From: Puia dinghuensis
Lineage (GTDB): Bacteria > Bacteroidota > Bacteroidia > Chitinophagales > Chitinophagaceae
DNA: 48,428 bases
Reading direction: 5' to 3'
Assembly (NCBI GenBank): GCA_026225275.1
Contig: JAMFSL010000035.1
Location: 1-48,428 of the forward strand
Below the pieces are notes generated by a model. It was not told the DNA's origin. It saw only the letters and a list, made by a program, of their open reading frames with translations, and ran no database searches. Positions 32,976-42,919 of this stretch are shown here, piece by piece (positions within the stretch are counted from its first letter, which is position 1; every line of letters begins with the position of its first letter). A program made the translations under genes and the position numbers.

Positions 32976-35900
32976 TTATGGTTTCGTGCCTTTCGCCGCA
33001 TCGATTTCCTTCAGCAGCTCTTTCACCGCCGCCTCCGTCTGCGCATCCTGCCCCGCCGGCTGTCCTATCGGATCGCTGACGGCGATATCCACCGCTCTCG
33101 GATGCAGCTCCATCGGCTTGCCCTCATGATCCATGATCTTGCTGCCGGGCATCCGCACCGTCGATCCGTCGATCAGATTGACGCTACCCGTAAAGATAAT
33201 CCATCCGCCCGTTGGTTCGCCCACCACTTTGCCCAGTCCCATGGCCCGATAGCCCTCCGTAAAATCCTCGGCATCGGACAGCGAATGCTGGTTCGTCAGC
33301 AGGATCGTCGGCAACTCGAGTGAACGCTGCCCCAGCAACGCCCGCGCCGGCGCACCCGGTAACCCTCTGTTGATCATGGTCAGATAAGGTTTGCGTGCCA
33401 ATACGTCCAAAGCGTATGGATTAACAAACCCCCCATTATTATTCCTCACATCCACGACCACCCCCTCTTTATTCTGGTTCTCCGCATCGAGATCGAGATA
33501 CAGTTGATCGAGCGACTCCTGGCTCATATCATTCATGTGAACATATCCTAACCGGCCATGGCTGATCCGGTTGACATATTCGCGCTGCTCCTTCACCCAC
33601 TGCTTGTACAGCGACGCCTTCTCTGCTGCGAGGTTCACCGGCTTGACAGCCACGGTACTGCCGGTGGAGGAGGTCAGGGTTACTTTTTTGCCGACCTTAT
33701 CGGCCAGAATATCATCCAGGTTATCCCCGGCCGTCAGCGGCTTCCCATCGATCGCCGTCAGGTAATCCCCGACATGCACCTTTCCGGTCAGCTCCGCCGG
33801 CCCCCCATCGATGACCTCCGTGATCTTGAATTTCCCCTGATCCTCGTAAGTCACCCGGTCAAAAATCAATCCCAGCCTGCCCGTAGGGACAGGCGTATAG
33901 GCACCCGGCCCACCAATACCCGAATGCGAAGAATTCAATTCGCCAACCAGCAGGCTCAGTACCCGACGCAGTTCGTCCGTACTCGCAACACCCGCCACAA
34001 CTGGCAAATATTCTTTATAGACCGCATTCCAGTCGACGCCATTCATATCGGGATCGGCATAACCACGCTTCTGTGCGGTCCAGGCCTGACGGAATACCTC
34101 TATCTTTTCCTTGTCAAAATCCGTCTCCATCTCTGCCCTCGCGTTGATGGTTCGGACGGTTTTAGTGTCGAGCGAAACCGCTTCTACTCCACTCTGGCCG
34201 ATATAATAAACTTCTTTTCCGTCTGGCGAGAACTGCGCTTCCGACTTCATCCCCGGTGTCGTCGTCAACGGCCTCAAGGGAGATCCACCGCCGCCCGGTC
34301 TTCCGCCACCGGCTGCGGCTCCACGACCGCCCTCATTGGCGGAATACACATACAGATTTCCCTGACCGCCAATGTTGGCACTGACCACCACGACGCCATC
34401 CCGGCTGATGATCACGTCATTGACATCGGCCGACCCCAGGGCCAGCAGACTCAATCGTTCGCTCAAATCCTTGAAGTCGATTTCGGTATGGGGGATGCCG
34501 CCCGCCCCTCTTCGTCCACCCATCCGGCCACGACCGCCACCCGGTGCAGTCGTATCTGTCGCAGGTCCCGGTGTACCCGGCGTCGCGTGTGCTCCCGAAT
34601 CAGTCCCCGGCGGGGCCTGCTCGGTGAACAATTTTTGAAAACGATCTTCGCCGAACTCCGGCCGCTTCGCTACCAAATCCACCCGAGCGATATTCCTGAC
34701 CTCCGTCCGCTGACCCGTGGTAAACATCAAATACTTCCCATCTTCGCCCCACTCGATATTGCCGCCATTCGCATTCGCCAGGAAGCTCACCGGTTTTGCA
34801 TCCCCACCTGCGGCCGGAACGACGTAGACATTCCGAAAACCTTTCTGCCCCGTTGCCCCAAACGCTATCCATTTACCATCAGGTGAAAATTTAATCGTCG
34901 TCCCGCCGTTGGGTGATCGGCCCATATACGCCGTAGCGAGTAAGGTCTCCTTCCCTGTCGCCCTGTCCAATGACAACAGTTCTTTGTTGTCGCGCACAAA
35001 CACCAGCGTTTTACTATCGGGTGAATAGACCGGCGTCCAGTCGTCCTTGGCATTGGTCGTTAACTTTGTCTCCTTATTGGTCATAAAGTTGTACTCGTAA
35101 ATATGCGACACGTCTTCGCGGTCCGACACATAAACCAGGTTGTTGCTGTTCGGCGCCCAGTTGAGTTGTGACTCATTTGCCCCCGTATACGTGGCGCGAA
35201 AAGCGTCCCCGCCTGTAGCGGCCGACACGAATACTTCCCCATGCTCGACAAAGGCCATCTTCTTTCCGTCGGGCGATAGCTTCATATCCCGCATCGTCTC
35301 ACCGCCGCCGCGGCGCCCGCCTTCTCCCGCTGCCGGTGGAAGTCCCGGTGAGGGTACGCCCATCCGTCGGATGGTGACCTCCGACGCTTTGCCGGAGGCG
35401 ACATCGTATTTCCAGATGGCAAAATTCCGTTCGAAGACGATGGTGTTGCCACCCGCCGAGATCGTCGGCCAGAGGACCCGTCCTTTTGAAAAATTTGTCA
35501 GCTGCTTCGCCTTTCCATGCAATGGCATCGACCAGAGATTTTCCGTACCGGTTCTGTCCGAGACGAAGAACAGGGTGGTTGCATCCTTGCTCCACATTGG
35601 CCAAAGGTCTTTGGCGCCGCCCTCAGTTACGCGTTCGAAAGTGCCGGGTGCGGAAGCCGCGGGAGTTGAGGAGGCAGACGGCCACCACAACCAGATCTCC
35701 GACTCGTCGAGATGACTATGCCCATTACGCCACCACTGGCCGCTAGCCACACCCCGCGCATCAAAAGCCACCGTCTTTCCATCAGGCGACGGCGCCGCCC
35801 AGAATTCCGTCATATACCGGCTGTCGCTGACAGGCATCGGTGTCCCGCCTTCCATCTTCACCCGGTAGACGTCCCGCATAGCATTGATGTCATGACTGGC

Positions 35901-36281
35901 CGTGGAGAAATAGACATACTTCCCATCAGCCGACCAGCCGCTGACGTCTTCATTGCCGTCGTCATAGGTGAGTCGCCGAAGTACGCTTGTCTCCAAATTT
36001 AGCAGGTATACATCCCCATTACCCGTCCGGTTGGAATTAAAGGCCAGGCACTTTCCATCGGGAGAATATAGTGGTCTCGACTCAAACGCCGGGTGTGCGA
36101 TCAGCAGCCGCGCGTCTCCGCCGGCCACGGGCACCGTCCAGATATCGCCCCCCGAAGAGAAAGCGATCGTCGACCCATCCGGCGAAATGCCGGGATCTGC
36201 ATAATAATATTGTACGTGCTGCCCGCGACCCCAAAGAGCTATTCCCAGCAGGCAAGCGATCATCCATTGTTTGCGATACAT
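32976..36281 (-). CDS. Tricorn-like S41 family peptidase with beta-propellers and PDZ
   Basis: The 1101-residue protein has a signal peptide (1-20), PD40/WD-like propeller repeats (about 25-310 and 330-690, such as YYADPGISPDGSTIAFSS and KLSPDGKKMAFVEHG), a tricorn C1-like region (about 690-780), a PDZ domain (about 800-885, VHVGDYLTAIDGKPLT) and a C-terminal S41 core. The likely nucleophile is the Ser in HSLSDAEDF (about 1002), followed by VVGEPTGGWI. Tricorn enzymes cut oligopeptides into small peptides. There is a Gly/Arg/Pro-rich insert around residues 560-600. It is 23 bp behind the amidase gene and 16 bp ahead of the zinc protease gene, so they are probably cotranscribed. Confidence 0.93.
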   Translation of the reverse strand: MYRKQWMIACLLGIALWGRGQHVQYYYADPGISPDGSTIAFSSGGDIWTVPVAGGDARLLIAHPAFESRPLYSPDGKCLAFNSNRTGNGDVYLLNLETSVLRRLTYDDGNEDVSGWSADGKYVYFSTASHDINAMRDVYRVKMEGGTPMPVSDSRYMTEFWAAPSPDGKTVAFDARGVASGQWWRNGHSHLDESEIWLWWPSASSTPAASAPGTFERVTEGGAKDLWPMWSKDATTLFFVSDRTGTENLWSMPLHGKAKQLTNFSKGRVLWPTISAGGNTIVFERNFAIWKYDVASGKASEVTIRRMGVPSPGLPPAAGEGGRRGGGETMRDMKLSPDGKKMAFVEHGEVFVSAATGGDAFRATYTGANESQLNWAPNSNNLVYVSDREDVSHIYEYNFMTNKETKLTTNAKDDWTPVYSPDSKTLVFVRDNKELLSLDRATGKETLLATAYMGRSPNGGTTIKFSPDGKWIAFGATGQKGFRNVYVVPAAGGDAKPVSFLANANGGNIEWGEDGKYLMFTTGQRTEVRNIARVDLVAKRPEFGEDRFQKLFTEQAPPGTDSGAHATPGTPGPATDTTAPGGGRGRMGGRRGAGGIPHTEIDFKDLSERLSLLALGSADVNDVIISRDGVVVVSANIGGQGNLYVYSANEGGRGAAAGGGRPGGGGSPLRPLTTTPGMKSEAQFSPDGKEVYYIGQSGVEAVSLDTKTVRTINARAEMETDFDKEKIEVFRQAWTAQKRGYADPDMNGVDWNAVYKEYLPVVAGVASTDELRRVLSLLVGELNSSHSGIGGPGAYTPVPTGRLGLIFDRVTYEDQGKFKITEVIDGGPAELTGKVHVGDYLTAIDGKPLTAGDNLDDILADKVGKKVTLTSSTGSTVAVKPVNLAAEKASLYKQWVKEQREYVNRISHGRLGYVHMNDMSQESLDQLYLDLDAENQNKEGVVVDVRNNNGGFVNPYALDVLARKPYLTMINRGLPGAPARALLGQRSLELPTILLTNQHSLSDAEDFTEGYRAMGLGKVVGEPTGGWIIFTGSVNLIDGSTVRMPGSKIMDHEGKPMELHPRAVDIAVSDPIGQPAGQDAQTEAAVKELLKEIDAAKGTKP

Positions 36282-36304
36282 AATCTGTTTTGTTTAAATG
36301 TTGT

Positions 36305-37903
36305 CTATTCGGTGAGTTCGATGAATTTGGGAGGCGGCTTCCGGTGATGCGTCGCCTGTTCATACGCGAACGTATACCGCACCAGTGTCGGTTCATCAAA
36401 GCTCCTGCCCAGGAACTGCAGTCCTGCCGGCAGATCGTCATACGTAAACCCCATCGGGATCGTGAAAGCCGGCAAACCGGTTGCGGGAGCGATGATCTGG
36501 CTATTATCTCCTTTATACCCTTTGAAATCCCCGATCTTTGCCGGCGGATTGTTCCAGGTCGGATAGATGATCGCCCCGACGTGATACCGGTCCATCGCGG
36601 CTGTCACTGCTGCGCGGTATGCTATCCGGCGTGGGTCGGAATATGCATCATCACACTGGTGGTCGACCGTATCCGTCGTCACCCCCTTCGTCAACTGGGT
36701 TTGAAGATTCCGTTCAATATACTTAGCGTATTTCCCGGAAGCTACAACCTCCTGCAAATTTTTCATTGGCGAGGCATTTCCCAGGGCGGCCAGCCATTGG
36801 TTGACATCCTGCTGAAAAGTAGCGCACCATTGGTTGGCGCTGACCGAGTCGAAATTGTCGATGATGACCGAGTCGACGATGATCGCGCCGGCCGCCCGCA
36901 GATCGGCAATAGCAAGTTCGAACAGGGCGTGTACCTGTGGGTCAGGAGTACGTTCGCTCAGTGTTCGCAGCACCCCGATCCTCGCGCCCTTCAGCCCCTT
37001 CGCATCCAGACAATCCGTATAACTATGCGGGATCTTCCCCGCACTGTATTTTGTGATGGGATCTGCGGGATCATAGCCGGCCAGCACGTCCAGCATCCGT
37101 GCAGCGTCTTCCACGGTGCGGCACATCGGGCCGCCCATATCGTTGCGCAAATACAATGGCGCGATCCCCGCCCTGCTGATGAGACCGATCGTGGATCGAA
37201 ACCCCACAAGCGCATTGTGTGACGAAGGTCCCCTTATCGAATTACCCGTATCCGTTCCCACGCCCACCAGGCCCAGGTTCGCCGCCACCGCTGCCGCGGT
37301 CCCGCCGCTCGAACCCGCTGTGGTATGATCGAGGTTATAAGGATTATGTGTCTCACCGGCAATCGAGCTGATCGTCACCATAGGACTAAAAGCCCATTCC
37401 GCCATATTCGATTTCGCCAGCACAATAGCCCCCGCGTCTTTCAGCTTCCGGACCATCGTGGCATCGACCGCCGGGATGCAACCCTTCATGGCCAGTGACC
37501 CCGCCGTCGTCTGCAGCCCCGCTGTATTATAATTGTCCTTGACGATCACCGGCACGCAATGTAGTGGACGCAGTTTGTGCGTCCGGGCGTATTCCGCATC
37601 CAGCGCCCGCGCCGTTTTCAGCGCATCCGGGTTGGTGAGGATGATGGCGTTGAGGCCCGTCGAGGAATCGTATTCGGCGATGCGCTGCAGGTATTCCTTT
37701 ACCAGCAGTTCGCAGGTGCAGGTTTTGTTTTTCAGCGCGCGGTGCACGCCGGCAATCGTAGCCTCGACGACAGGAAAGTGCGCCGGGGCTTTTGTTGGCA
37801 CAGCCGCTCCTTCAGGCGGCCTGGGCGCCTCCACATGCGGTCCTTGCGCCCCGGCAGCCAGCCAGCCACAGCAACAAAGAAAAACCAATAATCTCTTGAC
37901 CAT
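36305..37903 (-). CDS. Secreted amidase (amidase signature family)
   Basis: From ATG 37903 ([20 protein letters not shown], signal peptide) the product is 532 residues; starts 9 or 3 codons earlier are possible. The Ser-cisSer-Lys triad is visible: Lys in VIVKDN (about 120), the cis-Ser in [10 protein letters not shown] (about 198) and the nucleophile in [12 protein letters not shown] (about 221), where the second usual Gly is Asn. Family members hydrolyse amides such as Gln/Asn side chains, aryl amides or peptide amides. With a signal peptide it acts in the periplasm or outside. It follows susD by 34 bp. Confidence 0.93.
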   Translation of the reverse strand: MVKRLLVFLCCCGWLAAGAQGPHVEAPRPPEGAAVPTKAPAHFPVVEATIAGVHRALKNKTCTCELLVKEYLQRIAEYDSSTGLNAIILTNPDALKTARALDAEYARTHKLRPLHCVPVIVKDNYNTAGLQTTAGSLAMKGCIPAVDATMVRKLKDAGAIVLAKSNMAEWAFSPMVTISSIAGETHNPYNLDHTTAGSSGGTAAAVAANLGLVGVGTDTGNSIRGPSSHNALVGFRSTIGLISRAGIAPLYLRNDMGGPMCRTVEDAARMLDVLAGYDPADPITKYSAGKIPHSYTDCLDAKGLKGARIGVLRTLSERTPDPQVHALFELAIADLRAAGAIIVDSVIIDNFDSVSANQWCATFQQDVNQWLAALGNASPMKNLQEVVASGKYAKYIERNLQTQLTKGVTTDTVDHQCDDAYSDPRRIAYRAAVTAAMDRYHVGAIIYPTWNNPPAKIGDFKGYKGDNSQIIAPATGLPAFTIPMGFTYDDLPAGLQFLGRSFDEPTLVRYTFAYEQATHHRKPPPKFIELTE

Positions 37904-37937
37904 ATACAGCATTAATTTTGGCGTCCACAAGGATACC

Positions 37938-39371
37938 TTAATATCCGGGATTCTGGACCATATTTGGATTAGCGGTTATTTCATTCTGTGGAATGGGGAA
38001 AAGCCGCCGGATATCCGTCGTTGACACCGTGGGATACGAGGGGTAACTGCCGGCTTCCTGCGGGCGGTTGACAACCGCATTGATCCGCATCAGGTCAAAC
38101 CAGCGCAATCCCTCGAAGGCGCTTTCCTTCCGCCGCTCGTTGATGATATCGCTGACCAGTTGTGCACCGGTGTCGGTATACCCGCCAAAGGACGGATCAC
38201 GCAGCTGAGCCAGCAGATTGACATATTTCTGCGCGTCCACATTGTCGCCCGTCTGCGCATAGCCCTCGGCAAGAGTCAGTATCACCTCGGCATACCGGAT
38301 GATCTTTACCTCGTCGCGGTCACTGTTGGCGATATTGGGATATTTATTCACCTGGTGCACACTATAGCCGCCGCGCGTCGCCGGAATCATCAACGCCTTG
38401 CGGAAGTCCGTCGCGCTGTAGTCGTTATACAGGCTGTCCGTCGCCAACATATCCCCATAACCGCCCGGATCGTAGATCGCGTCCAGACCGTTAAACCCGT
38501 TATTGCTCGAGGCATTCATGTTCAGCTCGAAAATAGTCTCCAGCTTATTGGCTACCGCGTCGGGGCTCGCCCAGTAGCTGGCGAAGGCGCTGGAAGATGT
38601 GGCCAGGAGATAGCCGCCGTTTTGCACGACGATCAGTGCCGCATCCCGCGCGTCGGCATAATCTCCTTCGTACAGGTAGGCCCTTGCCTCGATTGCCTTT
38701 GCGGCCCATTTGCAGAGATAGTCGGAGTTGATCGCATGCAGCGTCGTGCTGCTGACCGGCATGATCAGATACGCGGAATCCAGATCGCTGATGATTTGCT
38801 TATAGATCTGCGCCACCGTGCTGCGCGCCGGTTTGGTGAAGGCGCCCGTGACAGCCGTCGATACCGTCACCAGCGGTACACCCAGTGCAGCCGGGTTAAC
38901 CGTGTAAGGTGTCCCGTAATAGTTGACCAGCTCGAGATACATCAGCCCCCGGGCGATATAGGCCTCGCCGATCAGTTCGTTGGAATTGCTGTCTGCTGCT
39001 ACGCCGCTGCTGATGATGCGGTTGGCCTGCAGGATCGACGCATAGCCGTAATCCCACATGTCGCTGGCCTCGCCGGTCGTCGCAATAAAAGAGTAATTGC
39101 TCTCCACCAGGTAGCGGCCCGAATTCGTCGAGCTCACATAGATATTATCCGCTAGCAGATCGCCCAAAACGGGGCAGTCGCGGCCAAAATATTCATACAC
39201 TTTCATGTCGACATACATCCCGTTGATCGCATCGGCCAGGTCATTGTCAGTTTTGATGGATTGTGACACGGGCACTCCGTTGGGCGGGATCTGGTCGAGG
39301 AAGCTCTTCTTGCAGGAAGTGGTCAGCAGCAGGGCCGCCAGGGCAAAATATAGATAGTTTTTCGTTTGCAT
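37938..39371 (-). CDS. SusD/RagB family nutrient-binding lipoprotein
   Basis: From ATG 39371 ([20 protein letters not shown], Cys20) the product is 477 residues; the earlier in-frame Met at 39398 would precede the signal peptide and overlap susC. It has the SusD N-terminal motif ([14 protein letters not shown]), TPR-like helices ([37 protein letters not shown]) and a C-terminal SusD region ending [23 protein letters not shown], which is highly typical. It forms the lid of the SusC transporter and catches substrate at the surface. It starts 13 bp after susC. Confidence 0.96.
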   Translation of the reverse strand: MQTKNYLYFALAALLLTTSCKKSFLDQIPPNGVPVSQSIKTDNDLADAINGMYVDMKVYEYFGRDCPVLGDLLADNIYVSSTNSGRYLVESNYSFIATTGEASDMWDYGYASILQANRIISSGVAADSNSNELIGEAYIARGLMYLELVNYYGTPYTVNPAALGVPLVTVSTAVTGAFTKPARSTVAQIYKQIISDLDSAYLIMPVSSTTLHAINSDYLCKWAAKAIEARAYLYEGDYADARDAALIVVQNGGYLLATSSSAFASYWASPDAVANKLETIFELNMNASSNNGFNGLDAIYDPGGYGDMLATDSLYNDYSATDFRKALMIPATRGGYSVHQVNKYPNIANSDRDEVKIIRYAEVILTLAEGYAQTGDNVDAQKYVNLLAQLRDPSFGGYTDTGAQLVSDIINERRKESAFEGLRWFDLMRINAVVNRPQEAGSYPSYPTVSTTDIRRLFPIPQNEITANPNMVQNPGY

Positions 39372-39384
39372 AATGTTCAAGTTT

Positions 39385-42300
39385 TTAGAATCCGACATTT
39401 AATCCCAGCGTATAGGTCCTTACCTGTGGCAGATCGATATTGTACTCACCATTGATACTGGCTTCGGGATCGAAGGGCAGGCGGTGGTCATAGGTCTTCG
39501 TCATCAGGTTCGTCGCGCGGCCATAGACATACAATTTGGTGATGCCCCACCGTTTCAACTCGTTGATGCCTTTCAGGTCATACCCCAGGGTAATATTCTT
39601 CAGCCGGATAAAGTCGCCATTGTAAAAATGATAGGAAGAAAAGGCGCCGTCATTGTAGCCGTTGGCAGGGATGCCGCCGGCGACGTATTTCGGCACGACC
39701 GTTTTTTGTCCTGGTGTGGTCCAGCGGTGCAGGTAGACATACTGGTAATGGTTGTACAGGTATTGAGAACCCGCATTCATATAGACACCGTAGTTGTCAT
39801 AGACCGTATTGCCGTAGTTATAGTACATGTCGACCGTCAGGCTGAGGTCCTTCCAGGTAAAGGTATTGCCCCATCCACCGTAGACGGAGGGGTCTGCATG
39901 CTTATACGTAGCGTATTGCGCCGCCGTATAGCTCGTCGTCGTCGATTTCTTAGTCCCGTCAGTATAGAAGAGAGCGTTTCCGGTTGCCGGATCCACCCCC
40001 GCATACAGCTTGACGTAATAGGTATAGTAGTCATACCCCGGCGCCAGCCAGTATACCCCGTTCGCACCGGCCGTATTGGCCAGCTTCGTCATGGTATTTT
40101 TGTTGTGCGAGATATTGAAGTTCGTTCGCCAGGTGAAATCCCTGGTCTTAACGGGGATACCGATGATAGAGCCTTCTTCGCCCTTGTTGACCATCGACCC
40201 GATATTGCCAAGAGAGGTCGTGAATCCTGACGTACCGGATACCATCACCGACGAGATCAGCCGGCTTACATCGGTATGGTAATAGTCGAAGCTAACCGTC
40301 AGCCTGTCCTTGAAAAATCCGATGTCCGTACCCACATCCAGTTTCTTCGACGCCTCCCAACCCAGGCTGGTATTGCCGAGCGTGCTATAGTTTTGTCCGG
40401 GGCTCAGGTTATAGCTGGCTCCATAGGCGGCCAGGGGACGCCACGCGTAGTTGAAGTTGGTTGTCGTCACATTGCCGCCACCCGTGCCGCCGCTGCCGGC
40501 GTTGCCCGTGAGGCCGTAAGAACCCCGCACTTTGAAGGCGCTAGCCACACGCTGATCCTTGAAGAAGTTTTCATTGTCCACATTCCAGGCGCCACCGATT
40601 GCCCAGAAATCGCCGAATTCCTGGTTGCTGCCAAAACGGGAAGACCCGTCCCGGCGGAACGAGCCGCTGAGACTGTAGCGGTTCTGGAAATCGGCGCTGA
40701 TCCGGGAATAATACGAGATGAAGGTATAATCGGAAGAGCTCTGGCTGGCCGTTGTGGGTGAAGAGGCATTAATGGAAGCGGTCAGATCCGGCTGCGTAAC
40801 AGGATAGCCGGTGGCAACTGCCGTGGTGTAGTATTCGGCGGATTTTTGCGTCTCATAGCCGGCTGTCAAATCCACATAGAAGTTGTCGACTTTAGGGACG
40901 TCCCAGCGATATTCCAGCTGATTCCTCGCCAGCCAGTTGAAGTATCGAGTATAGTCCGACGTGCCGCGACCGCCGTAGGAACGACCATCGCCCAGCGTAC
41001 CGTTCTCGAAAGCATTCTCCTCGATCACATTGTAGTCGACGCTGAAAAAAGACGTAAAGTCCAGTTTGTCCCAGATATTCCATTTGAAATTTTCGTTTGA
41101 CAGGATATGTGTTTGCGACAGGTCTTTTTTATCATGGTGTTCCGCCCAGATCGGGTTGTAGAAACCGGTGAATCCCGAGTTGCCGGTGGCGCTGGAATTG
41201 ATCGTGCCGTCGGCGTTGTAGGCCAGCTGGAAAGGGCGAAGCCAGAGCGCATCCGCGTAGGGATTGGCATAATAGCTGCTGTTGCTGGGACCGTTCTCGA
41301 ACACATTGCTGACCATCGCCTGCGTTCCAAGGGTAACGCGTTTGGTCAGCCGGTGGTTGACGTTGATCGTGAAGTTGAGGCGTTGCAGATCCGATTCGAT
41401 CACCGTTGCCTGCTGTTTGAAATAACCGGCCGATGAAAAGACCGAGGTATTCTCACCGCCGCCACTGACCGACAAATTGTATTGCTGCTGGACGCCCGTG
41501 CGGGTCACCAGGTCATACCAGTTATTACTGCGGCCGTTCAACCCGAAATTCGTGACGGCAGTTGCGACCGAGGCAGGCGTCTGGCCGGCTTCGTTCGTCA
41601 GTGCCTCCGTGAACATGGTGGCGTATTGGGCCGGGGTTTCCGGCTTACCGGCTGCGGGCAGCGGCATCAGGTTGGTATTGCCCTGCTCAGTGTCAAATCG
41701 GAACTGAGCCTTCCCCGAGCGTCCTTTCTTCGTCGTGATGACGATCACGCCGTTGGAGCCACGGGAACCGTAGATTGCCGTGGCCGCCGCATCCTTCAAC
41801 ACCGTTATGCTCTCGATATCGTCGGCGTTCATGCCGGCAAGCGCATCGCTGGTCGTAATATAGCGTGACAGCTGTCCCGAGTTGATGATCATTCCATCCA
41901 CTACATACAGCGGGTTGGCGTCCAGTGAAACGGAATTGATGCCCCGGATACGGATCTGAGTGTTGGCGCCGGGCTGGCCACTGTTGATCGTCGAATTCAC
42001 GCCGGGCAGTTCGCCCTGCAGGGCTGCCTGCGGGGTGGTAAAGGGTTTGTTTTCGTTCTGCGCCCCGCTGACGACGGAGGCTGCGCCCGTATAGGATTTT
42101 TTCGCCTGGGTGGCATAGCCGTCAGTGACGACGACTTCATCCATCTGCTTGCTGGCAATGGACAGCTTCACCGTATAGTTCTTGTTATCTGTCAGTGGTA
42201 TTTCCTGCGGGGCGAAGCCGACATAGCTGATGACCAGGGTCTTGGCGCCGGAGGGGACCGTCAGGGTAAAATTACCTTCCGCGTCCGTCAGGGTTTCCAG

Positions 42301-42810
42301 CTTGGAATTGAGGACCCGCACCGAAGCGCCGGGCAGCGGGGATCCGTCTTCGGCATTGGTGACCCTGCCGCTGATCTTAACGGGCGGCCCTGAAGGCGCC
42401 GGTAGTAGCGGCGGGGCGTCTTTTTTCTTGACCAGAATCGTTTGATTGATGATCTTGTAGGTCAGGGGGAGGTCTTTCAGCGCCTCTTTCATGGCATCTT
42501 CGATCGAGACCTTTTTCAGGTCCACAGTAATGCCGGCGATCCCTTTAAGGTCGTGACTGTCATAGAGAAAGACGAAATCCGTCTGGTGCTCGATCGACCG
42601 GAATACCATCTCCAGCCGGACATTCTTTTCGTGCAGCGTGATCTGGCTGTAGCCGCCCGCAAAGGCATGAACCAGCACGAAAGTCATCAGCAGTGTAATT
42701 AGTTGGAGCCGCATAGCGATTCTTCTTTTGATGACCGGGTCCAGCGGGATAAGATTGGACAATAAGTACCTGGCCCTGGTCAGGGTTTTGCGGAAAGAAC
42801 TTAAATACAT
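39385..42810 (-). CDS. SusC/RagA TonB-dependent transporter with STN domain
   Basis: The 1141-residue outer-membrane protein starts with a long n-region and signal (MRLQLITLLMTFVLVHAFAGG, about 33-53). It then has an STN signalling domain (about 55-125, ITVDLKKVSIEDAMKEALKD), a carboxypeptidase-like beta-sandwich (about 148-225, SGRVTNAEDGSPLPGASVRV), the TonB box region DEVVVTDGY, a plug domain (VVSGAQNENKPFTTPQAALQGELPG onwards) and a beta-barrel to the C-terminal GLNVGF. The STN domain couples import to the FecR anti-sigma encoded 109 bp upstream. It is followed by susD after 13 bp. The substrate is unknown; the downstream hydrolases point to peptides or amides. Confidence 0.96.
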   Translation of the reverse strand: MYLSSFRKTLTRARYLLSNLIPLDPVIKRRIAMRLQLITLLMTFVLVHAFAGGYSQITLHEKNVRLEMVFRSIEHQTDFVFLYDSHDLKGIAGITVDLKKVSIEDAMKEALKDLPLTYKIINQTILVKKKDAPPLLPAPSGPPVKISGRVTNAEDGSPLPGASVRVLNSKLETLTDAEGNFTLTVPSGAKTLVISYVGFAPQEIPLTDNKNYTVKLSIASKQMDEVVVTDGYATQAKKSYTGAASVVSGAQNENKPFTTPQAALQGELPGVNSTINSGQPGANTQIRIRGINSVSLDANPLYVVDGMIINSGQLSRYITTSDALAGMNADDIESITVLKDAAATAIYGSRGSNGVIVITTKKGRSGKAQFRFDTEQGNTNLMPLPAAGKPETPAQYATMFTEALTNEAGQTPASVATAVTNFGLNGRSNNWYDLVTRTGVQQQYNLSVSGGGENTSVFSSAGYFKQQATVIESDLQRLNFTINVNHRLTKRVTLGTQAMVSNVFENGPSNSSYYANPYADALWLRPFQLAYNADGTINSSATGNSGFTGFYNPIWAEHHDKKDLSQTHILSNENFKWNIWDKLDFTSFFSVDYNVIEENAFENGTLGDGRSYGGRGTSDYTRYFNWLARNQLEYRWDVPKVDNFYVDLTAGYETQKSAEYYTTAVATGYPVTQPDLTASINASSPTTASQSSSDYTFISYYSRISADFQNRYSLSGSFRRDGSSRFGSNQEFGDFWAIGGAWNVDNENFFKDQRVASAFKVRGSYGLTGNAGSGGTGGGNVTTTNFNYAWRPLAAYGASYNLSPGQNYSTLGNTSLGWEASKKLDVGTDIGFFKDRLTVSFDYYHTDVSRLISSVMVSGTSGFTTSLGNIGSMVNKGEEGSIIGIPVKTRDFTWRTNFNISHNKNTMTKLANTAGANGVYWLAPGYDYYTYYVKLYAGVDPATGNALFYTDGTKKSTTTSYTAAQYATYKHADPSVYGGWGNTFTWKDLSLTVDMYYNYGNTVYDNYGVYMNAGSQYLYNHYQYVYLHRWTTPGQKTVVPKYVAGGIPANGYNDGAFSSYHFYNGDFIRLKNITLGYDLKGINELKRWGITKLYVYGRATNLMTKTYDHRLPFDPEASINGEYNIDLPQVRTYTLGLNVGF

Positions 42811-42919
42811 AATTTTAGTTTTGGTTAGACATTAATACTCAATTTCCAAGTTGTTTGATTGGTGTTAACCTACTCGCCGGGCAAGTGCTGCAAACACTTC
42901 CCGGTTTTCTTTTTTGCTT

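Noticed and set aside
33558-34886. 442-codon antisense frame within the tricorn-like gene
   Set aside because: Opposite-strand shadow of a well supported gene; Arg/His/Gln-rich composition and no domain.
38160-39155. 331-codon antisense frame within susD
   Set aside because: Opposite-strand shadow of a clear SusD gene.
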